Notes under the pieces: generated by a model
The model's input: the letters and a program-made list of their open reading frames with translations, nothing else
What the model was told of the DNA's origin: nothing
Database searches by the model: none
Translations under genes and position numbers: made by a program
Source: Halichoerus grypus
Lineage: Eukaryota; Chordata; Mammalia; Carnivora; Phocidae
NCBI RefSeq assembly: GCF_964656455.1
Contig: NC_135718.1
Span: 145,682,262 to 145,746,261 of the forward strand
Reading direction: 5' to 3'
Length of the DNA stretch: 64,000 nt
Shown: piece after piece, positions 1-12,130 of the stretch
Layout: each line of letters opens with the position of its first letter
How positions within the stretch are numbered: the first letter of the stretch is position 1

Positions 1-1977
1 AGGGGCACCAAGCTGATCTGCAGAGTCTCCAAGGCAGGGGTGCTCACCCGAGCTCCCAGAAGTTGGGGCTCCCATGCAGAAGGGTGCTTTGAGGAAGGTG
101 CCAGGGAGTAAACATCTCCAGGACCCCCAGCCTGGTCTCCACTGCTACTCCTTGGTTTTACCTGCTTCCCACACTAGGGTTCCAAGCATCAGCCCGCCTA
201 AGATGGATCTGACTCCCGGAGCAGGTCATTTTCACAACCCTCCTCTATACATGATCATTTGCACCAGTTCCAAGTCAGGTTGCATTTGCATTTCCCTGGT
301 CAAGGAGAGTCACAAAAACTCCACCTAACCCCCCCTTCCCGTCATTGTCCAGATCAAGCCACTGAATCCGGTGGGGTAGAGACCTCCACAGGTGAAAGAG
401 TCCTTAGAAGGAAATGGGAGCTAGGGTCCCCATGCTTCTCCGTGCTGGGGAGGTTCACAGTGACATGGTCTGGACTGCAGCAGGTCCTGCTCAGTTGGGC
501 AGAGCACCCCCCAAATGTCGCCTGGGGCCAGGCAATATCAGAAAGGGGGAGTCATGGTGGGTGGGGGCTGTGGAGACGCGGACAGCACGGTTCCCACCTA
601 AAGGCAGAGCCACTACTTAGCTTCGACCAGGGGTCACCATGTAGGAATGCATGCAAACACCACCAAATCTGCTTTTTGTGAAAGGGCCAGAGGATGCCCA
701 CTCCCCTTTAGCATAAAATCCCCCACTTTTTATATTTTGGCACAAATTCAAATTACTTGAAGGGAAGCAAAAGGGAAGGAAGGGGGAGAGGGTGGGAGGG
801 AAGGAAGGGAGGAGAGAAGGGAGGGAAGAGCAAGAAACAAAACCTCTGAAGACCACCCCATGTGCGTGCAGCCAGGCCAGCCTACAGCCTCTGGGCTGAT
901 GATTAGGCAACATGGCCTTAGGGCAAGGAGGAGCTCCAGGTCCACCCTTCCTCGGAGGGGCAGTTTAACTTCTCTTTACTTCAAGGGAAGTCTCCTCAGG
1001 GAGTGGAGAGCGGGAGACTGTACCACACCACTGCTAATATTTTGAACCCCTTCGGGCCAACGCCAGCCCTCTGGCTCCATGCTGGGAGCACAAGGGGGAC
1101 CGCCCTCCTGTCCAGGGAGGAGCTGGTGTGGAGCCCTCTGCCAGTCTTGCCATCCAGAGGCAGCACCCACCTTTGTGTGTCTGCTCCAGCTTTCTCACTG
1201 CTAGCTGCAGAGGGAGCTCACCCTGCGGCGGAGCCGGGGAGCAAATAGCCCAAGTTCAAGGGGCGACTCTGGGCTGCTACAAGCAATTCCCCCCGTAACC
1301 TGTCAGGCGCAGACAAGCCGCATGAAGCTCATGTAACATTTTCACCATATGCCGTTTGGAAATAACCCTGTTCCACAGGGAAAACCTTCAAAAGACTTTT
1401 CTTTGTAAACAGACCTAATGATAAAGACATGCTAAGCCCTGTAGCCCAGAGGCTGTCAAGGGCTTTACCTACAACCAGTTTTGTCTTATCTCCTGGGCAC
1501 TGTGGGGTCGAATATAAGCTAGAGCTCAGCGCTAAATTTATTAGACGTATGTCAGCATCTGTCTGTCAGAAACGGGAAGGTCTCCCTGCCAATTGAGCCA
1601 CTCTGGTTTGGGGAAAGATTGAAAATTGTCTGGAATGTTGTCTGAGAGTACTGAAAAGGACTGGGTTCCATAGGTTTTGATTTCTCTGCTTTTACCTAGT
1701 CAGAAGTAAGGCACAGAAGCACAGATATTGATCATCTGGAAATGGTTTCAAAAAATAATTCACACACACACACAGAGAAGAAGTCCAGGTGAATAAACGT
1801 CAGAATGCTTGCCATAGTTATCTTCACATGGTGGAATAAAGGGTGATTTATTTTATTTTATTTTGGAGTATACCTTTATTTTATAAATGTTCTATGATGA
1901 ACATTTATTACTTCGGTCATAAGAAAAAATCAATTAATAAAAACTCTGGGGAAAAAAATGAGCCTGCATGATGAATT
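1..1977. other. single-copy intergenic sequence
   Basis: I recognise no gene or clear interspersed repeat here. Open frames are short, overlap on both strands and look like nothing known. The stretch holds a purine tract near 760-838, a short CA run near 1754-1768 and a TTTTA-rich run near 1848-1865. The part from about 1260 to 1740 is moderately AT/GC balanced and free of repeats, so it could hold conserved non-coding sequence, but nothing visible proves this. Confidence 0.6.
759..838. repeat. GGAA/GGGA purine-rich low-complexity tract
   Basis: The plus strand is almost entirely A and G, with imperfect GGAA, GGGA and GGAG units. Such polypurine tracts are common simple repeats in mammalian DNA. 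The minus-strand open frames across it are composition artefacts rich in serine, proline, leucine and phenylalanine. Confidence 0.8.
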
Positions 1978-2977
1978 AGTTTTCTAAGTTAACCGTAACA
2001 AAATACTACAAACTAGGCAGCTCAAAGCAGCAGAGATGTATTGTCTCCCAGTTCTGGAGGCCATTAGCCTGATATCAAGGTGTCAGTAAGGTTGGTTCCT
2101 TTTAGAGCCTCTAAGGGAGAATCTGTTGGTGCTTCCAGTGGTGTTCCTCGACTTACAGACAAGTCATTCCAATCTCTGCCTTAGTCTCCACAAGGCATGC
2201 CCCTGTGTGCAAGTCTTTGCCTCCATATGACCTTCTTTTTTTTTTTAATTTTTTATTGTTATGTTAATCCCCATACATTACATCATTAGTTTTAGATATA
2301 GTGTTCCATGATTCATTGTTTGTGCATAACACCCAGTGCTCCATGCAGAACGTGCCCTCCTCAATACCCATCACCAGGCTAACCCAGCCTCCCACCCCCC
2401 TCCCCTCTAGAACCCTCAGTTTGTTTTTCAGAGCCCATCGTCTCTCATGGTTCGTCTACCCCTCTGATTTCCCCCCCTTCATTCTTCCCCTCCTGCTACA
2501 TTCTTCTTCTTTTTTTTTTTTCTTTCTTAACATATATTGCATTATTTGTTTCAGAGGTACAGATCCGAGATTCAACAGTCTTGCACAATTCACAGCGCTT
2601 ACCAGAGCACATACCCTCCCCAGTGTCTATCACCCAGTCACCCCATCCCTCCCACCCCACCCCCCACTCCAGCAACCCTCAGTTTGTTTCCTGAGATTAA
2701 GAATCCCTCATATCAGTGAGGTCATATGATACATGTCTTTCTCAGATTGACTTATTTCGCTCAGCATAATACCCTCCAGTTCCATCCACATCGTTGCAAA
2801 TGGCAAGATCTTCCATATGACCTTCTTATGAGGACACCAGTCTTTGGGTTTGGGGCCCAGTCCTGGATTTTGGGACATGCACCCTAATCTTGACTACTTA
2901 CATCTACAAAGACCTTATTGGAGATTCTGAGGTCCTAGTTGGACATGAATTTGGGGGAACACCATTCAACCCACTAT
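1978..2977 (-). repeat. MLT1-type MaLR LTR, split by an L1
   Basis: The plus strand reads as the reverse complement of the MLT1 LTR 3' part: a 'taacaaaatac' block, then 'cagttctggagg' and 'atatcaaggtgtcagtaagg', ending near 'caccattcaaccca'. MLT1 elements are ancient non-autonomous ERVL-MaLR LTRs shared by placental mammals. A minus-strand L1 lies inside it at 2238-2811, and the two LTR halves rejoin cleanly across the duplicated target 'tccatatgaccttctt'. The LTR therefore predates the L1. Confidence 0.8.
2238..2811 (-). mobile_element. 5'-truncated L1 3' end, inserted in an MLT1
   Basis: Poly(T) at the left end marks a minus-strand element. The 574 bp contain the two-module carnivore L1 3' UTR. 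The distal module runs from 'attacatcattag' to 'aaccctcagtttg', followed by an A-rich linker (poly-T at about 2508-2521) and the proximal module. An exact 16-bp target-site duplication flanks it at 2222-2237 and 2812-2827. No ORF2 coding is retained. The perfect duplication points to a fairly recent target-primed insertion. Confidence 0.93.
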
Positions 2978-2987
2978 CTGTGGCAAT

Positions 2988-3549
2988 GAAGTGCGTTAAT
3001 CCCCATAAAGAATTTCAGGTCACCGTTGACCCTTTTAAAAGCTTTCGCTCCTGAGAAGGGGTGCTTTGGCTATCTGAATGGCATGGCCAGCCTCTTCCTC
3101 AGCCTCCATTTGGGCTGAGGAGTAGGGCCAGAGCTGGAGGAGAGATGCAGGCCCACAATGCAGTCCAGCAGGACACCTGCCACCTGTCAGCCCCCCGGGG
3201 GCCATTGCACGCTTGCGGGACTGCTGGTAACAATGAACAGCCTGGGAATTACCCTGTGGTGACACGGTCGGTGGAGCGCCGCATCTTACTCAGCGTGTAG
3301 TACATTTCTGTAACGTGCGTAGATGCTATTAGGATTAGTGATTTACAAAGTCGTTTTAAAGCATTACTATCATGTCTTTTCTCAGTCAGTGGGTGACCAA
3401 AGGAGAACAGGTGTCATATGTGAGTCTGTGAAATATTTGATGAGAAAATGATTTCTCATAACTCAAAAAGGCTGGGAACCCCCATCCCACATTTTTATCT
3501 ATAACGGGCTGTCTGTGGGAGGAGAGGTTTCGCCATGATGTTTTGTGTA
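2988..3549. other. single-copy sequence
   Basis: Repeat-free spacer between the MLT1 and a MIR. Overlapping frames of 76, 79 and 100 residues occur on both strands, with no recognisable domain and no splice or promoter context. I see no gene. Confidence 0.55.
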
Positions 3550-3552
3550 TTT

Positions 3553-3735
3553 TGTTAACAGGCGCTGTGCACAGTCCTCCATAACCATTTTTCTCAGGAC
3601 CGTCAAAACAATCCCAGGAGGCAATCACCCTGCTTTTCAGATGGGAAAACAGGCTCAGAGAGGCCACACAATCATGGAGAACCCCCAAATCACACAGCTA
3701 GGAAATGGTAGAGGTGGGATAAGATTCTGGAGGTA
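3553..3735 (-). repeat. MIR SINE fragment
   Basis: The order 'gcttttcagatgggaaaaca', 'ggctcagagaggcca' and 'cacacagctaggaaatgg' matches the reverse complement of the MIR core and tRNA-related half (cattttacagatgaggaaac ... cacacagctag). MIRs are old tRNA-derived SINEs found across mammals. The right end is interrupted by the Can-SINE starting at 3736. Confidence 0.72.
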
Positions 3736-3932
3736 GGGGACGCCTGGGTGGCTCAGTTGGTGAAACATCTGCCTTCAGCTCAGGTCATGGTCCCAGGATC
3801 CTGGGATCAAGTCCGGTGTCAGCATCAGGCTCCCTGCTCCATGGGGAGCCTGCTTCTCCCTCTGTCTGCGGCTCCCCCTGTTTGTGCGTCCTCTCTCTCT
3901 CTGACAAATAAATAAAATCTTAAAAAAAAAAA
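3736..3932 (+). mobile_element. Can-SINE (tRNA-Lys derived), young type
   Basis: The element opens with the tRNA-related head 'ggggacgcctgggtggctca', followed by 'ctcaggtcatggtcccagga', a C/T-rich body ending in repeated CT, then 'caaataaataaaatctt' and poly(A). Near-identical 14-bp target duplications lie at 3722-3735 and 3933-3946 (agattctggaggta / agaatctggaggta). It sits inside a MIR. Can-SINEs depend on L1 machinery and are carnivore-specific. Confidence 0.95.
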
Positions 3933-3946
3933 AGAATCTGGAGGTA

Positions 3947-4783
3947 AAACATGCACTACAGGGTGGTGTGATTCTTCTAGGAACTCCGCCAAGTGCCTTT
4001 CTTCTCAATGCTCAGACCCCGCTGAGAACACAGTCTCCTGGAGCTCTCTGTGCCCGGTGCATGGAGCCTCCGTGACACATTCCTTCAGAGCTAAGTAACA
4101 TGAAAAGGTTGGCTTACTCTGAAGAACTGATATATTTTCTTCTTAGGGACAAAAAGAATAGGGTTTGGCTGGATTTCCATTTGCTGTATTCACAACTGTC
4201 CACTCAATCACAGTACCTGATGATCTGAATTTCTGTGCTATGGTCCCTCACCCCCACCTCAGACTTGACCTACATTTTCCCATTTATATTCTTTATATTT
4301 TTATATTGTCTCAATTTCTAGTTTAATTTACAACCTACCCTTGTGTTAGGTATTTTTCTGAAAATCCACCTTCTCTCTGGAAATCTTTTATCAAAAGGTA
4401 GATAATTTTTTTTTTATATTAGTATGGTTCTTACACAGGAGGGGGAAGAACTGTGGATCAACCAACATTTTGCATCTACTCCTGCAGGCTCCTTTTTCTG
4501 GGGTCCCTCCAGCAGGCCAAGCCTCACATCACCTAGTGGCTGCCCCAGAGCCCCACACTGCTGACTCCAGTCCTTAAACTCCTTGCCTTTCTCTACTCTC
4601 CCCTCTCAAAGATTCCTCTGGCTCAGTTCCTGTGTTCAAGTAAGTTAATTAAACAGGCAAAAAAATTAACTGCCAAATGAATTCAGGAGTAATGCCCGCA
4701 GGTAATGTATAACTCAACCTAAAAAGGAAAAACTGCTAGTTTCAACAAAGGCTCAAGATTTCTTTAAAAATATACTTAATTTA
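3947..4783. other. single-copy sequence
   Basis: No recognisable repeat or gene. It is AT-rich around 4270-4430, with no long frame. The 3' end carries the AT-rich target used by the next SINE. Confidence 0.55.
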
Positions 4784-4966
4784 CCGGGCGTCTGGGTGGC
4801 TCTGTTGGTTGAGCATCCGACTCTTATTTTCAACTCAAGTTATGATCTCAGGGTTGTGGGATCCAAGCTCAGTGGGGAGTCTGCTTGCGGATTCTCTCTC
4901 TCCTTCTCCCTTTTCCCCTCCTTCACTCTCTCTCTCTCTAAAATAAATAAATAAACCTTTAAAAAA
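4784..4966 (+). mobile_element. Can-SINE, older type
   Basis: The head 'ccgggcgtctgggtggctct' is followed by 'gactcttattttcaactcaa' and a 'ctcagggttgtgggatc' block. This is the older Can-SINE version, with 'gactcttgattt' in place of 'ctgccttcggct'. A CT-rich body and 'aaaataaataaataaacctt' tail follow. The flanks 'atacttaattta' and 'gtacctaattta' are a diverged target duplication, consistent with greater age. Confidence 0.9.
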
Positions 4967-7364
4967 TGTACCTAATTTATGTAAGAAAAAGTAGAGCAAG
5001 GCTACCAATTTGGTCAATTTAGCGATTTGAAATTAAGGAGGCTGAGCCCACTAAGCTCTGTACTTTCTCGAACCTAAGCCAGACTCCCAAGCAGTTGTTA
5101 ATATACAGTTTTGGTCCTTGACTCAGTAGAAATAAAGATGTTCTAAAATGCAAGGTCAAATAAAGGTATAGAAAACCTTAAGAACCTGATTCCAATTCCA
5201 ATTCAACTAGAGTATATTGACCACCTTCCGTGTGAGCTAAAGTGCTCGCGTGTTATTTCAGTTAATCCTCCAGCCACTTTGTGACCTCTTTTCCCAAAGC
5301 TCTTCAGGCACGGCCAGACCCATCTGGAGTAGAGAAGTGGAAAACAGACTCTGCTCTGCTCCAGACGTGTGACCTTCTCCCCCAGGACCAGAAGGAAGAA
5401 TTGGTCATGCCTAAGCAAACACCCACGGCACCCCGCCATGTGACCAGATCCTTGGACTGGAACACAAAGCCTCATGTTAGCCTAACCTTTCCCATGTGTC
5501 AACACCTGGCCTGGCAGAGTTAGTGCTACCCGGTATTGAAGCAAGTTTCTCAGAAGACAACCTGCTATGAGCTGAGGTCAAGGAGAGTGACATGACCCAG
5601 CAAAAGACCGCTGAGCAGCTGAGCAGGCACACTGCAACTAACTGCCCAAGTACAACAGTGTCTGGAACCACCAGTTAGAGACTCCGCAGCATGGGATTTG
5701 GGACACAGCCAGTCCATCTGTGTCGAATGGGCATCTGAGCCAACCCAGGACAGCCATTAGTATGGCCCCTACTTTCATGAACATGATTCTCGCCAATTGG
5801 CTCCACCAGTGTTGACCTTTCCTAAGAAGGAAAATTGTCACACATGCCCCCATAAGGATATACAAGGCAGATACAAAGTTCCTGATGTTAGACAACCTCT
5901 ACAACTAGAGTCAGAGTCGTGAAGGCTCCTATCACACTGTACCGGACACAGACTCTTGCACACAAGGCCAAAGTTGCATACCATTCATTCACATGGACGT
6001 GGCAAAACTATGCAAGAGGCCATCTTGCCACCCTCCAGCTCAAAATTCACTGCTTTACAAGGCAAGACTTACAACACTGTTAGAATGTACAAAGCTCCAT
6101 TCTTGAGTAGTCACAATTTCAGTGAAAACATTAGGAAATGGAGGCAAACAAACATCCATAGGAGTAGATTCTGTAACATGTAGGAACAAAGACATAAAAT
6201 TAATTTGTACTTATGCTCATCTGGTTGTCAAACTCAGGGGAAATGAGAAGAGTCACTAAAATTTTTCCTAAGAAAATATATTTGAACCTGATCCCAGAAT
6301 TAAAAGAAATTCTTATAATATAAGCCTGATCCCTGGGAGCCCTTGAAATTCCATGCATGTGTATATTTCGTTATGGAGAGAGAAGCCATATATTTCTCTA
6401 GAATCCAAAAGGGTTTACCATTGATCTAGTATTCAGTGCTCTTAGTTGATGGATAAAAACCTGACATCCCAAAATGAATTCATATTACAATAGTTGCAGA
6501 GTTTTGGCCAGTCCCTGGCTGCTTACTTTCCATTGTGGTTTTTCAGTAGCGTTGTTATTTCTAGGAAGAGTTTGGGACTTCTGGGAAAGGTTAGCCAGAA
6601 CTATCTTTCTGACACTGCCCAGTAAGAGTCCAGATAAATTTGCCATCAGCTTGGGGCACAGAGGGGCCTGGGAAAGCAGGCCTGCTTAGCAGGAATGGGC
6701 AGCACCATGCAACCAAATTAGTCATTATGTAAGCCTTTAAGTCTAATTCCACAGTTTCTTAACACTTGGGGAATTCTTCAAAGAGGCTAGAAAATTGGCA
6801 GTGCATCATTTGTCTTCATGGGCATTTTTATTAAATTATAAGTGGATGCATATTCTTATATTGAAACCAGCACAAGGAAGCAGCTCTATACTGCTTGGCT
6901 CTCTGTACAAAGCTCCCTTTCAATTATCATGGTCCGTACTGAATTGTTCCACCCGCCTTTAGCACCATAGCTTCTAGGAAACACAAGGCACAAATAGCAA
7001 AAGCAATCATTACACCATCACCCAAAACATAAATCAATAGTAACAAATGATCCCGTACTCTTATGTTGTTGTTCTTGGCCCTTGTGTAGACCATATGGAG
7101 TCAAACTTGGCCTTTCTTCCTTTGTTGTATAATGTTACTGCATAAAAACCAACTTTGTAATTACTCCAGGAGCTGGGGTCTTCATTCATACCTGATAGCC
7201 TGCACCATTCCCAAGTCCTCGAGGTGAAAGGGTCTCCCCAGGAACTCTTTCCCATATCACCCCCTTCTCAGCCAGGCTGACTTCTAAAATATGATTGTCC
7301 ACGTTTGTGTGGATCACCACATCAGAATGTTTAAAAGTCCATAATACTAATGGTAACAAAGACT
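4967..7364. other. long single-copy stretch
   Basis: About 2.4 kb with no repeat I can name and no convincing gene. Frames of 60-90 residues overlap on both strands near 5200-5900 without domains, membrane segments or exon borders. This is one of the longer repeat-poor parts of the window. Confidence 0.5.
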
Positions 7365-7365
7365 A

Positions 7366-7565
7366 CTAACATTCATTGTACTGAGCCATTTATTAAGAAA
7401 TGTGCTGAGCACATTTATAAAAATCTCAGTTCATCCTAACAGTTTACAAGGCAGGTGATTTTTTAATTCCCATTTTACATAGGAGGAAACTGACCTTTAG
7501 AAACTCAAAGATCATAGAATGTAGTAGCAGAGTTAGAATTTGAGCTGCCTTTCAGAGGCCCTTCT
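7366..7565 (-). repeat. MIR SINE, minus strand
   Basis: The order 'tgtgctgagcacatttataa', 'ctcagttcatcctaacagtt', 'cccattttacataggaggaa' and 'tagcagagttagaatttgag' is the reversed MIR order (cattttacagatgaggaaac ... gagccgggatttgaacc). It is well decayed, as expected for an element older than 100 million years. Confidence 0.75.
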
Positions 7566-7764
7566 CTTCACCACCCACCACTATCCCATACAATTACAAC
7601 GAACTTCTAGGCTAGCAGTTTTACTCAGATGTGGTCTTTGTTGGTAATGGGTTTTCTAATTGGGAGAATAAACAAACACAGATGTATTCTAAAGTACTGA
7701 GATATGTAAGAATTTAGCCATCAGCTTCAGGAGAATTCAATTTGTTATATGTCCACATTTAAAA

Positions 7765-7965
7765 GCCACTGTTTGTTGAGCATTTACTACATGCTTAATA
7801 AAGCCACTGTGCTCGGTAGTTTTGGTTTATATACTATCTCCAATACTCTACTTCAAGGATGATTTCGTATTTCAGATGGAAGGAAACCAAAGCATAAAAA
7901 GGTTAAGGGACATGCCCAAGGCCATATAACTAGTGATTCAGGTCAGGATTTGCTAGTTCCCACAC
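7765..7965 (-). repeat. MIR SINE, minus strand
   Basis: The sequence shows 'gagcatttactacatgctta', then 'gatggaaggaaaccaaagca', 'ggttaagggacatgcccaag' and 'ggtcaggatttgctag', the reversed MIR pattern. It lies 200 bp from a second MIR in the same orientation. The two are separate insertions, because each shows its own core. Confidence 0.72.
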
Positions 7966-10640
7966 TTTCTATATTCTCCCTATGTCTCATATATACCTAG
8001 TTGTTCTCTTGTTTTATGTATGTGAATTGAGCAGTGCTAACTGCCCACCAACCTCCATCAGTGGAATACAAGGTCAGGTGGGTCTGCGTGCATCTAGATG
8101 ATCCCTTCTGTGGGCAGCATACCTGTTTGGAGCCAGGGAGCCTGGGTGTGGAAGGGCAGTCAATACCAAGGTGTATCTCTTTCAGGTAGTTGGTTGTGGT
8201 ACCAAACCTAGCTCCCTAGCCCACTCTGAAGCAAACCCCTGGTCTTATAATGGTACATGAAATCCAACTGAGCCAACCTGTAGAAACCCAGCTCTTTCAA
8301 GACCACAGTGTTGTTAATCATATGAAAAACCATGGAACAGTGAAAAGAATATGGGCTCCGAAGTCACATAGACTTAGTGGTGTCTTGGTAAATGTTTAAT
8401 AACCAGCTCTCCAGTGGTAGGGAGGAAGCTCTGATTTGTAGCATTTGTCAATTTCTCTAGTATAAATACTCCCATCATGGTTCATTTTAAGGATGATGTC
8501 ACTGAACACGGGGTTGAGCAAAGATGGCAATAATTGGCTCTCAGGAGCTGATGTCAGCCAGCTTAAGCACACCACTGCCAGTAGACCTTATTCTAACCTC
8601 GGCTCATAACTGCCCCGTACAAGATTTGAGGCAAGATATCAATTTCCACTTGCATTTGGTGGGAGGGATAATACTACTAGAAAAAGAATGGCACAACTAG
8701 AGGACTATTAGCAGGAGAACAAGATCATCTCTCCCCACTTTCTGAAGAAGCTGCACACACAAATCATTCTGACCAAGAGGGGCAAAGGAACACTTCATTA
8801 TAAGCACAACTTATGTCTCTGAACTCAATTAGAAAGAATTGGATAAGTTGCATTGTATCCCGTGGTCAAGGTTGGCATTCCATCCCATCCCATCCCATTG
8901 CATCCTATCCTGCTATCTTAAGCCCAAGCTGCATCTCAGGATCTGCTCACCCTCTGTCAACCCCATGAAGCAGAGAGACTGAAAAGAGGTGAATCACCCC
9001 AAGAGGTGTGGCCAGGCCTGGCCCTGGGGTAACAAGACATAGGCCAGCCGAGTGGCATGAGAACAAGAGAGGGACAAGAGAACAGCAAGGCAACCAGGCC
9101 CCCTCACTTGGCATCTTTTTGCCTACCCTTCCTGCTATCTAGAAGGGGAAGCAGAGAAGCACCATCACACTCAATAACCCTCCACCAACAGTGACTCACA
9201 GACTGGCACCGAGACCCACTCAGCACTTGGCTCACTTAGATTAGCACCTGGGAGAGGGGATGTTCTGCTTGGCCTCCGCCACTCAGGTCATGTGATTGCT
9301 GGGGAGATTAAATGACATTAAGTGAAGCACAGATTTGGGCCAAAGGGGTGCTGCCCAGCTTCATCACCCAGCTTCCCCTCACCTGAGAGACTCTGAATGA
9401 ACTCTGGCTGTTAAGAATAAAAGGAAAGAAAAGAAGTTTAGTCTATTTGTGGCTACATAAAATCCTTATAACCAGGACTCCTCCACATCGAACCCACCAT
9501 CATATAAGGAGATTGATTGACTATTCTGAAGACTATTCAAAAGGATATGTTTACTATGTGCTCAGAAGATAGATGGAAAGGTGCTCTTAGCAAGGGCAAT
9601 ATTATGGTTGAAACAAGCTGCTCAATCCCAAGTTGCCCATTCTCAAGTGAAAATGCATTCTGATATTTAAGTTCTTATATGATTATATAAAAGTCAGTCA
9701 CATTACTTCGTACTAATGACTTTTACTTTTAAATAGGAATCACATTCTTTCGGAGTAAATGAACCATATTAAATTAAACACAATGTAAAATTACGTCCAT
9801 TCTGTGTCGAGAAGCCAATGAGCATGGGAATGTTTTTTTTACTCTGATTTTGCCTTTAACCTTGTTCTCCCAGCATCTGCAGTTTCTTAAGCCTTTGGTC
9901 TCCCTGGCATGACGTCGTTGATGCAAATGTGTGCCGAGATCCATCAACTGGAAAGGAGTTTTCTGGATTTGCATGTGTCATCTCTAATTCACTGGGGCTG
10001 GAGGGCGTCGAGTCCCAGTTCTGTGAAACGGAGCTGTGACAGCGAGGTGCACTGAGGTGCATGTGGGGAATCTGACTGACCTCCTTCCATGTTCCCTAAG
10101 TCCCGACGGTTTTCTGTCCTTTTAATTTCCACCAAGAGTGACGGGGGGACAAGATAAACTGCCTTCCTAAAATACATCCAAAATGTCTAGGCAAGAAACC
10201 TAAATAGAATATAGCTCCCTTGGCACAAAGAACTAATGTCACAGCCAAAGGAAATAGGATTGTGACCAGCTGAGGAGGGCAGAAAAAGTGGGGAGGGCCA
10301 AAGGGGAGGCCACCCTCCTGAGGCCTTAGGATCCCTGGCAGCGATCCTTTTTTCTGTCTATGACACGGTCCCACACTGAGGTGTGCTGTCTCAGAGGCCA
10401 GCAAATTTTAGGAATCTAAGGAATTCTAAGTGAATTGCATGGAAATAACAGATTGAAATAACTAAAAAAAGCCACCCACCTTTTCTGGAACTGAAGATCC
10501 TGCATGTGTGCAGACACTAGGGGATTACAAACAGGGTGGAGTGAGGTCTACACAACAGACAAACTTTTGCACAGCTGGGCCAAGAAACAAGGTTCCCAGG
10601 CTGTCAGATCACTCAAGTTCTGAGTCAAGTTTCTAAAGAT
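7966..10640. other. long single-copy stretch
   Basis: About 2.7 kb without a recognisable gene. It contains a short CATCC pentanucleotide run at 8881-8910. The minus-strand frames at 9774-10404 (62-102 residues) overlap each other in different phases and match no family I know. I cannot exclude a short non-coding exon. Confidence 0.5.
8881..8910. repeat. (CATCC)n microsatellite, about 6 units
   Basis: Six tandem pentamers, CATCC with three variant copies (CATTG, CATCC, TATCC at the right end). Short and imperfect. Confidence 0.8.
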
Positions 10641-10851
10641 GCACTGTCCAATATGGTAGTCCCTAGCCACATGTGGCCATTTACATTTAAATACAAATAA
10701 ATTAAAAGGAAAGGAAAAGAAAAATTCAGCTCCTCTGTTGCACTAACACATTTCAAACACCCAATAACCACATGAAGCTAGTGGCTACCATCTTGAAGAG
10801 TGCAGATATAAACACTTCTATCATCACAGAAGTTCTATTGGACCACGCTGG
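10641..10851. repeat. hAT-Charlie type MITE with inverted ends
   Basis: The left end 'cactgtccaatatggtag' and right end 'ctattggaccacgctg' are imperfect inverted repeats. Between them are 'ctagccacatgtggccattt' and 'ccacatgaagctagtggcta', the standard interior of a mammalian MER-type hAT non-autonomous transposon. I am sure of the class but do not name the exact MER family. It has no coding capacity. Confidence 0.75.
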
Positions 10852-11704
10852 TCTAAATATATATAAAAGTCCAAGAACCGTCTGATCCTTTATGGGATGC
10901 ATTTTCCAAACTAAAACCCCTTACTCGGGTTTTCAAATAATTACCAAAGCAAATAAAGATAAACAGGATTTGTTCTTCCTTTGTGGCCAGCCTAGAAGTG
11001 TTTTAGGAAATAAAGGAAAAAAAGTCTTAATTTCTTAATTTCAAGCAATTCCCTTTTTTTAAATGGAAAATGTAAGGAAACCCACACATCACATAAATAC
11101 TCAAGCATACAACACTACAAAACTTTGGCTAGCAGCTCCTCTCTTTGTAAGTAATGCAAATTTATACATAAATTACCTCAAGGAGGCAAATCTTTAAAAT
11201 CTGATTTTAACCACTCTCAAAAGACAATTAAGAAAAAACGAGTGCTGTGCTAATTGCTTATCACTGATGAGGATCCCGGTGGAGACTTGCTGGGCTCCTT
11301 AGGCCAGTCTGAGTACAGAATGTACTCAAAAGTACTATTTTAGAACGGCTGCATGTATATGTACGTGTATGTAGGTGTGCTTGTGTGTGCATCAAAATCC
11401 TGCTTTTCACAAACAGACCATCCCCTTTCTAGTGGAGTTAGGTTACTCTGTTATGCTATTATCATTACATTTCTTCAAGAGGGAGAAGTCTACAGCCAGG
11501 GTAGATTATCTCCTGGCAGGTCTGCAGGGTGAGGCAGCCCTCCTTCTCCAGTGGCTGGCATCCTGCAGCTCTGCTCTGGGCTTCTTAAGGATGCCAGGTT
11601 AGCTAAAGTCACAAACTAGGTAATAACTCTCATGAGCATCTGACTGGGCTCTCGGCGCCAAGGGGAGACACAGAAGGCCCACCACACCCTATGTGAGGGC
11701 AGTT
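10852..11704. other. single-copy AT-rich sequence
   Basis: No gene or named repeat. An alternating purine/pyrimidine stretch (tgtatatgtacgtgtatgtaggtgtgcttgtgtgtgc) lies near 11353-11390. Confidence 0.5.
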
Positions 11705-12130
11705 TTATTGTGACGTGTGGTAGTCCTGGCACTGCTCACCAAATGTTTTCAGCCCTCTGTCTTCCAGACACGTGGATTACACAAGGGACCCCTTATGACT
11801 CTGCAGGACCCAAATCACAAATCATGTGGCTACTTCCAACCAATGACTTGTGAGGAGAGGTGGCACATGATCACATCGAGCCAGAGCACTTGATGGATTA
11901 AGCGAGACCCTTCAGAGGTCTCTTTTCCCCTGCCACAGAGACAAGTAATATTTTAGACAGTGACTTTTCTGTCAGCCCAAGCCCTAGAAGGGTAATAAAG
12001 CAGAACTAAACACCTTGCTCAATTGCGGTAGACACATAGTATGAGTCAAAAATAAACTTCTACTGTTTTAAGACACTGAGTTTTTGAGTTGTTACCACTG
12101 CATGATCCAGCCCAACAGGACTGACACATA
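11705..12130 (+). repeat. probable old LTR-like mammalian repeat
   Basis: The 3' part reads 'aataaacttctactgtttta agacactgag', then 'gttgttaccactgcatgatc' and 'ggactgacacata'. This closely follows the common mammalian-repeat ending '...aataaacttttgttgttttaagccactgag...gttaccgcagcata...ctgactgatac'. The class is MaLR or another ancient LTR, and I cannot name the family. The upstream half is less clear, so the left edge is approximate. Confidence 0.5.
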
